Assembly (NCBI GenBank): GCA_963576475.1
Contig: OY754969.1
Location: forward strand, 30,299,226-30,363,225
Direction of reading: 5' to 3'
Length of the DNA stretch: 64,000 nt
Source of the DNA: Molanna angustata
Taxonomy: Eukaryota; Arthropoda; Insecta; Trichoptera; Molannidae
Below the pieces are notes generated by a model. The model searched no databases and was not told the DNA's origin. It saw nothing but the letters and a program-made list of their open reading frames with translations. Shown piece after piece: positions 49,301-59,698 of this stretch; the stretch's first letter is position 1; each line of letters opens with the position of its first letter. Position numbers and translations under genes: made by a program.

Positions 49301-49458
49301 GAGTGCGGGGACATACAGGACCACCAACACCTTTTGATATGTCCGAAAGTCGGAGAGACATGCGCGCGGGAGGACTTAATTGCCGCAAATGACAGGGCCG
49401 TACATGTGGCCAACTACTGGAAGTTCTTTATTTGATGAATCCGGACACGGAAAGTAAG
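46352..49458 (+). mobile_element. Near-complete non-LTR retrotransposon (LINE) with target-site duplication
   Basis: The element is about 3.1 kb and is bounded by the 12-bp direct repeat TACCACAGAATA at 46340-46351 and 49459-49470, a convincing target-site duplication. It begins 84 bases before the EN/RT reading frame and ends shortly after the stop with GGACACGGAAAGTAAG, an AAGT-type tail rather than poly(A). No upstream gag-like ORF1 is present, so it is either 5' truncated or a one-ORF family. GC content is far above the surrounding DNA. A diverged relative sits at 50471-50869. Confidence 0.9.
46436..49435 (+). CDS. LINE ORF: apurinic endonuclease + reverse transcriptase, intact, 999 aa
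   Basis: Encodes the replication polyprotein of a jockey/I-like LINE (clade not fixed). Residues about 33-240 form an exonuclease-endonuclease-phosphatase domain: N37 in SINIEG, E65 in LLLQETHR, GDFNCHS at 155-161, PDTVW at 208-212, and H234 where the usual SDH is TQH. The RT domain covers about 440-730: YRPISLL at 507-513, YIDLSAAYDTV with D576, LPQGSVLAP at 633-641 and the catalytic YADD at 662-665. A cysteine/histidine motif CECG...HQHLLIC lies near 955-969. There is no stop or frameshift in 999 codons, and ATG 46436 follows an A-rich context. Intactness suggests a young copy; activity is not shown. Confidence 0.93.
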   Translation: MSANPSTTGESKSKEPKAIKITQRPLSRPTLTTISINIEGLSSNKETLISEICKKHNCDVLLLQETHRGLTRNRPCIEGMKLILERPHDKYGSAIFTRNDIDITSVSLTSENDIVVLTAEINNFTVTSVYKPSLVEFSLREPNNFASQPMKLVMGDFNCHSTAWGYSETDENGEGLEAWAEKTSLKLIHDPKQPPSFNSGRWRRGYNPDTVWISDRISHQSAKLVLPPIPRTQHRPIMCLISAAIRPEFVPFKRRFNYKKGKWEDFSKDLDQAVVQLKPGPESYDDFVSLVKKISRRHIPRGCRTEYVAGLNNDSKKLLKKYQNLYERDPFSEETIQAGEAVLQAVSESRTDRWCKLLSDLDMKQNSRRAWKLIKNLDNDPTAQMAALNEVTPDQIAHQILLNGKASGKMERGTPLPTDVGEGSVLDPPFTIEELKISIQQMKDNKAAGLDDIRTEQIKKFGQPTLKWITQMMNQCVISNQIPKIWRKSKIIALLKPGKEPTDPKSYRPISLLCHLFKVMERLVLNRAFGLVENKIIPEQAGFMPGKSCSGQVLNLTQHIEDGYEKKQITGVAYIDLSAAYDTVNHRTLMHKMYNITGDLRLTRLIECFLQNRRYCVTLQSRKSRWRNQKNGLPQGSVLAPVLYNIYTNDQPVNPYTRLFIYADDTAVAAQGATFEEVERKLSTALEELSQFYSKNHLRPNPSKTQVCAYHLKNRDATRKLKVMWQNQMLEHCDSPKYLGIRLDRSLTFRQHCQEVGKKVNTRNGIIRKLTNTKWGAQPHVLRTSTLALCFSAAEYAAPVWYNSVHTKNVDVAVNDAVRTVTGCLKPTPISEIYPIVGIAPPTIRRQVAAETERMKQLLDQRHPMYGREARQYRLKSRRGFVETTAALPGPPEARRIELWQESFADPAHVIPKEEMAAGHNLPYPTWRALNRLRTGVSRCNSNLKKWGYKEDDTCECGDIQDHQHLLICPKVGETCAREDLIAANDRAVHVANYWKFFI

Positions 49459-50289
49459 TACCACAGAATACAGTGCGAAAAACCCAAATTTGATCACTTT
49501 CTTATTTGTAAACATGGATCAAGAATTGAATCGTGATTAAACTCAAATGTAAAATTGAACCCATAGAATACACTATCTAGATTGAACCTGCGCGTTCAAC
49601 TAGCTATTTGCCATTGCCCAATTTGGAATACGTATGACCATAAGAAAAACATATGAAAAGCGATGTAATCCATTAGAATTTTCGATTGACGTTGATTTCA
49701 AACAAAAATATCGAATGTTAAAAAAACCAATAGCTTGAGTTTGTCAGAACCATCACGTGGCGCGCACATAACAACCAACTTAATAAACTAAATTCGATGC
49801 TGTCGTATGAAATAGAGCTAAAAACCGAGATCAACTGAACTAGGATTCAAATATTTTATAAATAAGGATTCAGTTGATTGTGGAATAAGACTGAACCGGG
49901 TTCAATTGAACCGTGATTGAACTACGATTCAAGTATTTTTTTAATAAATATAACTGGTGTTTGGGATAATGCTCCACCTTAGTCTGTGTACCCATCTCTT
50001 GTCCTAATGTCGTTGTCAACTCTGTATATTCCTTACTCTGTGGAACATGGATACATTATTATAACTATTAAATCAGGCGCAAAATAACTTTTCTGCAAGA
50101 GGTCGCTCACCGACCCAATAGAGTGACTTGCCGAGTCCACTTCTTTGAGACACCCAGAGTGGGAATATTATAGAAGTACCTATATTCTTCTTTTCATCTC
50201 CACGATGGCTACACTTCGAGACAACACAATACAATCTAGCATATTTCATACTATGTAGGTACTGCAACTAAGAGTCCAACAAGAACCGT

Positions 50290-51220
50290 GGACCTTAACC
50301 TTAGCGAAAGAAGCTAAATTAAAAGACAAATAGGGAACCAGCCTATAAATACAAGGAAGTAACTAGACTAATTACGTATGTATGAACAGATTGAAAACAT
50401 AAAATACATTTTAGCGAAAGAAGCTAAATAAAAAGACAAATAGGGAACCTGCCTATAAGTACAAGGAAGTCCAGAAGAAGCTTCCTGGAGATGACCGCCC
50501 CTATAGTTGGCCTCCCCGAGGCCCGAAGGCTGTCACTGTGGCGTGATAGTGTCGAATGCACTCAGCTACCACCCGCGGAGGACGTGTCAGTGGGACACAA
50601 CCTGCCTTATCCAACATGGAGAGCGCTCAATAGGCTCAGAACGGGTGTCTCCTGCTGTTACAGTGACCTCAAGAAATGGGGATACAGAGAGGAAAACATC
50701 TGCGAGTGTGGCGCCAGACAGGACAACGTGCACCTACTGTCATGTCCCATGATAGGAGCGACATGCACGCACCAAGACACAGTGATATCAAACACTAATG
50801 GAATCCGAGTGGCCGAATATTGGGGGCTACGAATATGATGGTGTTCCGGACACGGAAAGTAAGTAAGTAAGTACAAGGAAGTAACTAGATTAGTAAAATA
50901 TGAATAGATTGAGAACATAAAATACATGTTAGCGAAAGAAGCTAAATAAAAAGACAAAATTAGAGAACCTGCCTATAAGTACTAGGAAGTAGCAAGACTA
51001 TATAATAAAATATGAACAGATTGAGAACATAAAATACATTTTAGCTATAGAAGCTAAATAAAAAAACAAATAGGGAACCTGCCTATAAGTACAAGGAAGT
51101 AACTAGACTAATTAAGTATGAACAGACTGAGAACATAAAATACATTTGAGCGAAAAAAGCTAAATAAAAAGACGAATAGGTAACCTGCTTATAAGAACGA
51201 GGAAGTAACTAGACTAATAA
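50290..51220 (+). repeat. 110-bp tandem satellite, about five units, interrupted by a LINE
   Basis: The landmark TTAGCGAAAGAAGCTAAAT begins at 50301 and 50411 and, in variant form, near 50929, 51041 and 51147, giving a period of 106-112 bases once the 399-bp LINE insertion is removed. Each unit also carries GACAAATAGGGAACCTGCC, TACAAGGAAGTAACTAGACT and GAACATAAAATACAT. Units differ by a few substitutions and small indels. Confidence 0.88.
50471..50869 (+). mobile_element. 5'-truncated LINE copy, relative of the 46.4-49.4 kb element
   Basis: About 115 codons (to the stop at 50836-50838) match the last part of the intact LINE protein: shared GHNLPYPTWRALNRLRTGVS, KKWGY and CECG...HLLxCP. Divergence elsewhere (for example VGLPEARRLSLWRDS against PGPPEARRIELWQES) shows a different subfamily. 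The 3' end CCGGACACGGAAAGTAAGTAAG also matches. It is flanked by AGTACAAGGAAGT at 50458-50470 and 50870-50882, the target duplication. It landed inside a 110-bp satellite unit. Confidence 0.9.
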
Positions 51221-51452
51221 TTGTTGCTGAAAAGAGTTGAGGGTCGTCTTGTAGTCGTTTAAATAAAAATTAATAATTCATTCGTAACTTTGAGGAAGTA
51301 TGTTGAATTTGATACTTGATTTTCCATATATTTTTTACTTGTCTACTACCCATGTAAGTATCAATGAAATATATTTGATAAACTTTCATTTACTTTTTAA
51401 AAACAGCTGCACCTACGCATAATTGTTTATTCTTCCAGTGCACCTTTGTATA

Positions 51453-51969
51453 TAATCTAAAGTAATAAAGCAATCAAAATGTTAGTGTATGTGTGTGTGT
51501 ATGTGTGTGTGTGTGTGTTTGTCTCACGCCTTCTGAAAAACAAAGAGCATCTAAAAATCTAATTTATGTGCGAACGTGTACCTGTATACCTGATGCAGTG
51601 TCACGCTAAAAATAATGCGATAAAAATGCTGAATTTTAAAAATATTTCAATAATTATTTTTTTCATACAAAATTTTCCAAGTCATATCTGTCAAAAAAGT
51701 GTACATTTTGCACGCAAATATCTGTTAGTTTAAAAGTTAGAAGTAGGTATTTACACAAAAAAAATATATTTTGAAGTATAACTTAGCGTTTAAGTGAAAA
51801 ACATGGTGAATATTTGGTATAATTATAATGTTTAACTTATTTTTAAAGTAAGCCTTTTGTACATAAACGCCGCCATTTTAATATCTTTTCATACAATATT
51901 TCATTTTCCCACCGAATGAATATGTTCTTGAAAATAATAAACCTTTGAAATAAATGTAATTATGAAATA
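51453..51969 (+). repeat. Copy 1 of a 0.5-kb near-identical dispersed repeat (Helitron-like 5' end)
   Basis: From TAATCTAAAGTAATAAAGC, through a (GT)n tract and GTTTGTCTCACGCCTTCTG, to TTATGAAATA this matches 63474-64000 without a visible mismatch outside the microsatellite, which is about 10 bp longer in the other copy. If the boundary is A|TC at 51455/51456, it has the terminal TC expected of a Helitron 5' end. It contains no ORF. Confidence 0.85.
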
Positions 51970-52429
51970 ATAAAATGAAACACAAGACATTACGGCAAGT
52001 TTTAAGACATATATTGTAAAAATGTGTTATTTATTAGTAAAGATATAGGCATAATAAAATTGCATAATTTGTAAATAATATTTGATTTTTCTGACAATTT
52101 TCATTTTTATGGCATCGAACAAACCAATGTAGGTACCTACATATTCAAAAAATGTATCCGAACCATTCGATATTACTTACGTGTTCGAATCGTTTCCATG
52201 GCTACAGAAAGAATGTGATATTCAAATAAAATTTGTTAGGAATCGAATTTTTTTAGAAGGTTGTTGTAGGTAGGTACCTACCTAATACTATTTACTTACA
52301 AATCAACAATAATATACCTATACTGATTTCCTATAGGAAAATTATTTTATTTATTTATTTATCAACCGTTTGTCCGATTATAATGAAACTTTGGTGAATT
52401 GTCGAGCGTATGCCCAGGATGGTTTTTGG

Positions 52430-53165
52430 ATTTAAACTTTTTTCTTATTCTTCTTCTTCTTCGTGTATTTGGTCGTTTTACCTATGAAGGGGGAGTATCC
52501 TGGGAAAAGAAGGTCCGACTGTACCTCCATCTCTTCACAGGTCTTCCAGGACGGGTTCTGCATATAAACTTTTTTCTTCTTTTTCTTCAACGTGTACTTG
52601 GTCATCTTACCTATGAAGATGAACTATCCTGGGAGATGAAGGTCCAATTTTTCTTCCATCTCTTCGTAGGTTTCTGGATTTAAACTTTTTTCTTCTTCTT
52701 CTTCATCGTCTATTTGGTCATTTTACCTATGAAGGTGGACTAACCTGGGAGAAGAATGTCCAATTTTCCTTCCATCTCTTCGCAGGTATCTGGATTTAAA
52801 CTTATTTCTTCTTCTTCTTCTTCATCGTGTATTTTTGGTCATTTTACCTATGAAGTTGGAGAATCGTGGGAGAAGAAGGTCCAACTGTCCTTCCATCTCT
52901 TCGCAGGTCTTCCAAGACGGTTTCTGGATATAAACTTTTTTCTTCATCGTGCATTTGGTCATTTAACCTATGAAGGTGGAATATCCTGGGAGAAGAAGGT
53001 CCAATTTTCCTTCCATATCTTCGCAGGTATCTGGGTTTAAACTTTTTTCTTCTTCTTCGTGTATTTAGTCATTTTACCTATTAAGGTAGAGCATCCTGGG
53101 AAAAGAAGGTTCTTTCATCTCTTCGCGGTTCTTCCAGGATGGTTTCTGGATTTAAACTTTTCTTA
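52430..53165 (+). repeat. Tandem array 1: about 120-bp unit, six copies
   Basis: The block ACCTATGAAGG recurs near 52480, 52609, 52725, 52847, 52967 and, as ACCTATTAAGG, 53077, spacing 110-129 bases. Each unit also has a TTCTTCTTC run, TATTTGGTCATTTT, ATCCTGGGA with AAGAAGGTCCAA, and CCATCTCTTCGCAGGT. The open frames of about 94 codons here are by-products of the repeat. Confidence 0.9.
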
Positions 53166-53174
53166 ACCGACTGA

Positions 53175-53370
53175 TGGGATGGGATGTAATGAAGGGAAGG
53201 GAGGCACTAAAGGGCCTGAAGGGACGGGAGGTATAAAACTGCCTGAAGGGACGGAAGGTACTGAAGGGCCTGATGGGAAGGGACGTAATTGAGGGATTAA
53301 AGGGACGGGAGGTAGTGAAGGGCCTGAAGGGACGGGAGGTACTGAAGGGTCTGAAGCGGCGGGTCCTGGA
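53175..53370 (+). repeat. Tandem array 2: G-rich minisatellite, about 27-bp unit
   Basis: Repeats of GAAGGGACGGGAGGTACT and GAAGGGCCTGAAGGGAC, with purines strongly on the + strand. The same motif occurs in the second Helitron-like element at 57175-57295. Confidence 0.88.
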
Positions 53371-53384
53371 GTCTAATTCTTTTT

Positions 53385-53870
53385 CTTCTTAATTTTATGT
53401 AGACCTTTAGGGCAGTTTTTATACAAACTATTTCCTATTGTCTAAATCATCTTCTTCTTCTTTTATGTATACATTTGGGTCATTTTTTTATTAAAATTAT
53501 TTCCTTTAGTCTACTTATTATTCTTCTTCATTTAAGTACGTAGACTTTTGGGAGAGTTTTAATACAAACTATTTCCAATAGTCTTATTCATTTTCTTTTA
53601 TGTAGACCTTTTGGTCAGTATTTATACTAACTATTTCCAATAGTCTAATTATTCTTCTTCTTCTTTTTTGTAGACCTTTGGGTGAGCTTTTTATACAATC
53701 TATTTCCAATAGTCTAATTCTTCTATTAGGTATATGTATTTTTACTTATTTTATGTAGACCATTGGAATAGTTTTTTATACAAACTATTTCTTATAGTCT
53801 TATACTTATTTTTCTCTTTTTTATTTAGTCTTTTGGGTTAGTTTTAAGTCTAAAAGTCTATTGTGCAGAA
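53385..53870 (+). repeat. Tandem array 3: about 70-bp unit, six to seven copies
   Basis: The landmark ACAAACTATTTCCAATAGTC (with variants) recurs near 53428, 53497, 53569, 53631, 53700 and 53785. Each copy is preceded by TTTATGTAGACCTTTGGG and followed by TTCTTCTTC-type runs. Copies are diverged, with indels in the pyrimidine runs. Confidence 0.85.
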
Positions 53871-54560
53871 ATATTATTAACGATATGCACACTTGTTGAA
53901 AATACATATGTAAAAATGAATGGGATGTGGGATGTGACGATGTAACCTGCACTAGAATCTTTTAAATACTTTTGTTTAATCAAATTTAAACCATTTAGGT
54001 ATATCATCCTATTTTGAATAATTTTCAATACCTAATATTTAAAGAATGGAGGTTGTGGCCATTACTGAACTCTTTACAACGTTTATATTCAAATTAAAAA
54101 TTATTTACTATAGTTTAAGTCTTCTTCTTCTTCGTTAATGTAGACTTTCAGTCTAATTGTGCAAAAATATAATGCACACTTGATGAAAAAATATAAAAAC
54201 TAATGGGATGTGACCAATACTAGATCTTTTCAGTACCTACGTTTGTTTAATCAAATTTTAACCACATCCCAACATCCAAAATTACTAAATTTTCAATATG
54301 TACACATTACAATTTGTTTTCGATGATAATATTTAAAAATGGGGGTTGTGGCCAAACCAATCTCTTTACAACGTTGATAAACAGTCATATTTAAAACCAT
54401 TACGCATAGTCCATGCGAGCAGAAATTGTATATTATACTTCATTCACACTTTATAGCAATATATAAAAAATAATGGGTTGTGGCCATCACTTGAACATTT
54501 TACAATAGGTACTTAAACTCAATCAAATTTCAAACCACTTTTCATAGTCTGATATTGCAA
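53870..54560 (+). repeat. Tandem array 4: about 260-bp unit, two full copies plus a part copy
   Basis: The order of blocks repeats: GTGCA..ATATT with GCACACTTG, AATGGGATGTG, TTGTTTAATCAAATTT, then GGTTGTGGCCA and CTCTTTACAACGTT. It is seen at about 53866-54095 and 54165-54370, and partly at 54430-54560 (AATGGGTTGTGGCCATCAC...CAATCAAATTTCAAACCA). Confidence 0.75.
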
Positions 54561-54809
54561 AATAATTGGGTGACAATATTATAAAAACGATTGCTTTTTC
54601 TATCACAATTTTACATTCTTGGCCAACGGCGGGACATAAAAGCTAGTATTAAATAATTGTCATTATTTGACCTCAAAACATAACTCCACGCAATGATCGC
54701 AACTCACCCACGATAAATTCGTTCTCATGTTTGCTAAGATAGTTGGTACTTACACTACTGCATAATCTTACAATTTCCATTCTGTTTTTTTTTATAATTT
54801 CTATATTCT

Positions 54810-54885
54810 GGTAGATGGTCTATTATTTATGGTAGATGGTCTGTTTATGGTAGATGGTCTATTTATGGTGGATTCTCTCTCAGTA
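54810..54885 (+). repeat. Short tandem repeat, about 18-20 bp unit
   Basis: TGGTAGATGGTCT occurs three times (near 54811, 54830 and 54849), spaced by TATTTA-type linkers, followed by a diverged TGGTGGATTCTC. It lies just outside the proposed Helitron 3' end. Confidence 0.85.
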
Positions 54886-55928
54886 CACATTGACGACCAA
54901 ATTTGAACATTTTGGAGTAAGTTAAGACATAACATACCTACATATTATTGTGTATTATATTCCAATCATTGTGGACCGACCCCAATAGTCAATTTCGATT
55001 TGTGGTCATGTAAAATTAATGCAAGAAAAAATTAAATAAAATGGAAAATGTTTGACATTGGAACATAGCGAGAAAGTGTAAATTAATGATAAAGAGGATT
55101 ATCATCAATACGAGATATGTTGAGTTAAAATAATGAAGGTTAATATTAAAACGAAATGAAGTTGTTTGAAGGAGGTTTTTGTAAAGAAATATACGTACCT
55201 AGTAAATCAAGTGCGAAATTTACAGTTAAGCTATGCCTAAGTAAATGTTTTATCAAAAGCCGAGAATAATTAAGCCATGAATAATACTTCTGTCTGCAGT
55301 TAGCTACAAACAACTCAATATAGTTTAATTATCAATGACAATATCCACAAACAACTCAATTAAAATCAATAAACCTACACAATCAATATATATTAAAATA
55401 CTATAAACTAAACCTAATTATTAGCATTTAAATATACGGTCTTGGTCTTGCATACCCAGTGTTGGTCTCGGTCTTGCAACGTTTACAAAAATATATTTGT
55501 CTATAAAAAAATTGTAAACGTACAATAAAATATGAGAAAAAACACCTATTTTAGTAGGTATATTGATGATAGATTAAATTATAGTATAGTTCTTCTCTTT
55601 TTCTTCTTCCTCTGGTTTTAGGCCGAGGGCCTGTTTTTTCAGTCGGAGACTGCCTCTTGTGATTTGGATGTCCAACTGTCACTCCATCTTTTTTTTATAG
55701 TATAGTTCCGGCAAATAATCTGAGAATTTTCGTCGTGGAATTTGAGCTATACGCAACCCAGGCCACGTGATCTTTCAAGTTATTTGCCGATAAATATCAG
55801 TTAAAATCAGTGTACTTTTTGTAAAGTTCCTGGATGGTCAGTAACTCTCTCTTTCTCCGTTATATTTAGATCTCTTTTTTGGAGACAATCGACCAATGAG
55901 ATGCGCATCAACCTTCTTATCAATAGAA

Positions 55929-57583
55929 TCTCTATATATTAATACGTGAAGCGAAAACGTTAAGTACAATTTCCGGATAAATGGGCGCACGAAAGAGTTT
56001 GAGATTTGGCATACTTAAAGTTTATATGGAGGAGGACTGCAGAAAAATAATATTAATACATAATATGCGTTATAAATAAATTAAATCAAATAAAAAATAT
56101 TTCACATAAAACCATTTATTGTGTACCATGGAACGGTGAAGATAGGGGGAACGTAATTTTAATATACCCGCGTAGTATGATAAATATTCCGATAACACAC
56201 AGTAGGTAGGTAGGAAATATTCATTCTTTTTATTCCATGTTCTGTGGTCACATTTAAATGTCGTGGTATTTACGGCGCATGTGCAGTCATTTAAATTCAA
56301 ATATAAGAACAATTTAAAGGAAAATACCATGATAGAAAATACATATTTGTATACCTACCTACTGTGAAACAATATAAATGGTAGGTACTTACACAATAAT
56401 TTCATTTATAAAATTGACTTGCAATACATGAAGAGAAAACTGTGTTCCTTGATGAAAACATGATATCTATATTATTTTATTTTATTTATTTAACATAACA
56501 TAATAATTTTATAATACAAATCGATATATAAATTCACTAGTAATAATATTCTTACATATTTTTCCCTGCAGTACCTCATCAAAAAGATTACAATCTTGTG
56601 CTTGATGAGGGAAGCACTTATAAAAAAATAAAAAATATCAATACAAAGCAAAGTCAACATAAAAGTAAAAGTAATTAAATCAAATCATACATGAACAAAA
56701 AAAAAAATAAAATAAACATCAAAAAAAGGTTGAAAATAAATGAAAAAGAAGAATACTCAAATGAGAAAACATATCAGAATACATATTCAAACCAAAAAAA
56801 AAGAAAAACATGAAAATAATTGAAAAATGAGTAATATAGAATTAAGACGATTCAAATATATCAAAACACATATTCAAAAATAAAAATAAAAATTTGAATG
56901 TTTGTATGTAAGTACCTATGTACCTATGTACCCATATAGTTCCGTTCATCCGATTGCTATGAAACTTTGGTGAATTGTCGAGAGTATACCAGGGATTGTT
57001 TCTGGATCAAAACATTTTTTTTCTTCTTATTCTTCTTCATCGGGTACTAGGTCATTTTACCTATGAAGGTGGACTATCCTGGGAACCGTTTATCCGATTG
57101 CAATGAAACTTTGATGAATTATTGAGCGTATGCCCGGGATGGTTTTTAGATTAAAAAGAGTTTCTTCTTCTTCGACTGGAGGCACCGAAGGGACGGGAGG
57201 CACCGAACCGGTGCCTGTAGGTTCTGAAGGGACCTGTAGGTTCTGAAGGGACGGGAGGTACTGAAGGGTCTGAAGTGACGAGTGGTAATGAAGGACCATA
57301 TTTAATTATACAAGCAATACGAAGTTTGCCGAGGGTTCTCTATCTATATTAAATTAAAAATTTCATAGGTATTGCAGAGAATTAAAGCAAATAACACGCA
57401 ATAATGAAATATTTGTATGCACACGCTTGCAGGTGCCGTAATAGAACAAAATTTAAAAAAATATAGGTGTACGCAATGGCTTTGACAAAAAAACCTCATT
57501 AAAATTCAAAATTTAATAGTATTAATTCCAAATATTCTTTTTAATGAATTACGGTCGAATTTTGACCACTGGGCGATCACTAG
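55929..57583 (+). mobile_element. Second Helitron-like element, about 1.65 kb, non-autonomous
   Basis: The left end is A|TCTCTATATATTAATACGTG at 55929. The right end is CACTAG|T at 57583/57584, preceded by a potential hairpin GGTC...GACC at 57553-57567, the usual position of a Helitron terminal stem-loop. The interior contains CCGATTGCTATGAAACTTTGG at about 56950 and again near 57094, a piece of tandem array 1 and the G-rich minisatellite. There is no coding capacity for a Rep/helicase protein. Confidence 0.68.
56940..57300 (+). repeat. Tandem segment shared with the first Helitron-like element
   Basis: Two units of the ATGAAACTTTGG...GAATT.TTGAG.GTATGCC block (about 150 bp apart), one copy of the ACCTATGAAGGTGGACTATC array unit, then the GAAGGGACGGGAGG minisatellite at 57175-57295. 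Order and sequence mirror 52366-53370. Confidence 0.85.
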
Positions 57584-58284
57584 TTATTATTAATATCTAA
57601 TATCGTTTAAAAAATGCAACTTATTTCTATCTACTGAGAAATTATAATAACTATTCATCATTGACAAGTTGTTATCTTGCTTGAAATTGTAATTCCGAAA
57701 AAAATATGAATGAAAAAAAACATCGTTACATTTTATGGCTAATTATTGTATTGGCCTGATCACAGTTCATCCTTGATATGTTGTGTGGTGTTGTTTGGTG
57801 GAGATAGAGTATAGAATGAAATAGGCAAGACGCCCTCGCGTCTGTTTAATTTTGCCAGCGTAGGCGATTCGCCATATTTGCTGAAACATGGAGACCAGGA
57901 GTAAAGAACATTTCATATTATTTTACTACTACAAGATGTTTCTTTATTTGATTTCAAAATTGTTGGTTTCCTAGAAACACTCAATTATTTGAAGAATTTT
58001 GTTAGAGAGCAAAATATTTTTTACATGTGGAAATATTACATCATATTATTATGTGGTCAGTTGACAGGCACATCATATTAGCCACACATGACAGTCAGTT
58101 ACATAATATCATCGTATTTGTACACTTATGACAGATCGAATAGAGATCCATTATCCACTATAGATAACGTTTTAAGATCAATAATTTTGTATAATTATGC
58201 TTATTCACGATTTGATTAAATGTTAAGAATACCTGAACTAGAACAAACTGAATTCGACATTAACTATATTCTGCCTTAGAGTAA

Positions 58285-58338
58285 ATTCTACATTGATGTA
58301 CCTACATAAATATTTATGTAGGTACATCAATGTAGAAT
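58285..58338. repeat. Perfect 54-bp palindrome, no loop
   Basis: ATTCTACATTGATGTACC...GGTACATCAATGTAGAAT is perfectly self-complementary about 58311/58312. It contains two TAGGTAC-type blocks. It could form a cruciform or be a collapsed inverted duplication. Confidence 0.97.
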
Positions 58339-58787
58339 GTACCATTCAAACAAATTTATAATACCTACTTCATTGGGTGATATCAACTGGAAATTGTAAG
58401 TCGCAAGTCGCAAATTCTCTAAAAATGCTATAGATTTATGTAAGGGAATTGTTGAAATGCGATTTGTTTTGGGTCAGTAAAACAATTTTGAGTTTTATTT
58501 AAAAATATTTACTGTCGCTATAACTAACATCGGCCACTTGATGACTGTCAATTATACAATATTATTAAATTGCATTATGAATCTAACGAAAATAATCAAT
58601 ATTTTTTCTAAGGGGGTTCACCAGGACTTGTTCGTTGAAAATGAGAAGAAAAAAAGGTTAAATACGTAAGTTTTTTGAAATATAACTGTATGATATATAA
58701 AAAGTAGCATGATTTGAATCATTCCTTTTTCTTCATCGCGAATTGTCGATTTTGTTCAAAACAAACAATAGTTGCATGTAACACATA

Positions 58788-59516
58788 GATCCAACTGTCG
58801 ATGGCCATAGTATGCATAATTGAAGAATACGCACCAAACTATAAATACTTAATTAAACACAAATTAATAAATATTTTGAGATACTTTGTTTTCTATATAA
58901 AACATGTAGGTATATATGTCAGGATAGGATAGTATGGAGATCAGTCTGTTTTTCCTACCCAGAATATGAAAACAGCATGATGTATGTTTTAAGATTAACT
59001 ATTGAGTGAGATATTATGCCTTACAAATTGTATGAAATGATGTCGTCACTAAATTCAATTTTTATCAAAATTGTAAAAAAAAAAGCTTTAGACTACAATT
59101 TTTAGATTTTTACTAATTTACAGGGTTCTAGATTATGTGATTTTTGAGATATATGAAAAAATAAAGTAAAAATTCAAAATTTGATAACCCCTGACTGAAC
59201 CAAAAATTCAAAAGTCTGAGTAGGCCTGTATCTATCTATATATTCTGAAATTTTGGGTTCAAAAGGGCGGATCAAAAGTTATAAGAGGGGGACACACACA
59301 CAGACACACAAAAACACACAAAATTTTCTACTTCAAATTCTGAATTCATCCATATTTGTAGAACGTACATATTATGAAACTTCTAATTTGGTGTTTTTGG
59401 CATGCAAAAAGTCCACTACATCATACAAAATGTTCCTTCATACACGCGTCTTGGCTTAATACTGTCGATTCATTAAGATAATTAAATTCTCTTGAACGAA
59501 TCGACAGTTAGATAAG
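58788..59516 (+). mobile_element. TE family X, second copy, about 730 bp
   Basis: Starts GATCCAACTGTCGATGGCCA and ends GAATCGACAGTTAGATAAGC, with shared interior GAAGAATACGCACCAAACTA, ATGATGTCGTCACTAAATTC, TTGATAACCCCTGACTGAAC and GAGCGGATCAAAAG-like GGGCGGATCAAAAGTTATAA. It is about 270 bp shorter than 29163-30160. Confidence 0.85.
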
Positions 59517-59698
59517 CTAATTTATATGGAACTCGCGATCTTAAAATTTTTTTATCATACATAAATGGAGTCATTAGTATTATTTTTTTCTCAAATTTCT
59601 TTACTTACCTACAAAAAACACTTTTTCCGCAAAACGGCAAAAACATATTATTTATTTAATTATTTCTTAAAATTCATTGATTAAGAAAATGTAAAAGA

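Larger units (their letters stand above)
51456..54646 (+). mobile_element. Helitron-like non-autonomous element packed with tandem arrays
   Basis: The proposed left end is TC at 51456 (shared boundary with the 63.5-kb copy). The proposed right end is CTAG at 54643-54646 followed by T, preceded by GGCCAACGGCGGGACATAAA, a GC-rich segment of the kind seen just before Helitron 3' ends. The interior has the block ACCGTTTGTCCGATTATAAT, ATGAAACTTTGG and GTATGCCCAGGATGG, also present in the 55.9-57.6 kb element, then four tandem arrays. There is no Rep/helicase ORF. Joining these two ends into one element is inference; a nested pair of elements is also possible. Confidence 0.6.

Noticed and set aside
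52399..53040. Two open frames of 94 codons with similar protein sequences
   Set aside because: They fall on the 120-bp tandem repeats, and their similarity reflects the DNA repeat. No start context or homology.
57893..57979. Start of a mariner transposase (METRSKEHFILFYYYK)
   Set aside because: Only about 15 residues resemble a mariner N terminus, then a stop; no inverted ends or downstream catalytic motifs.
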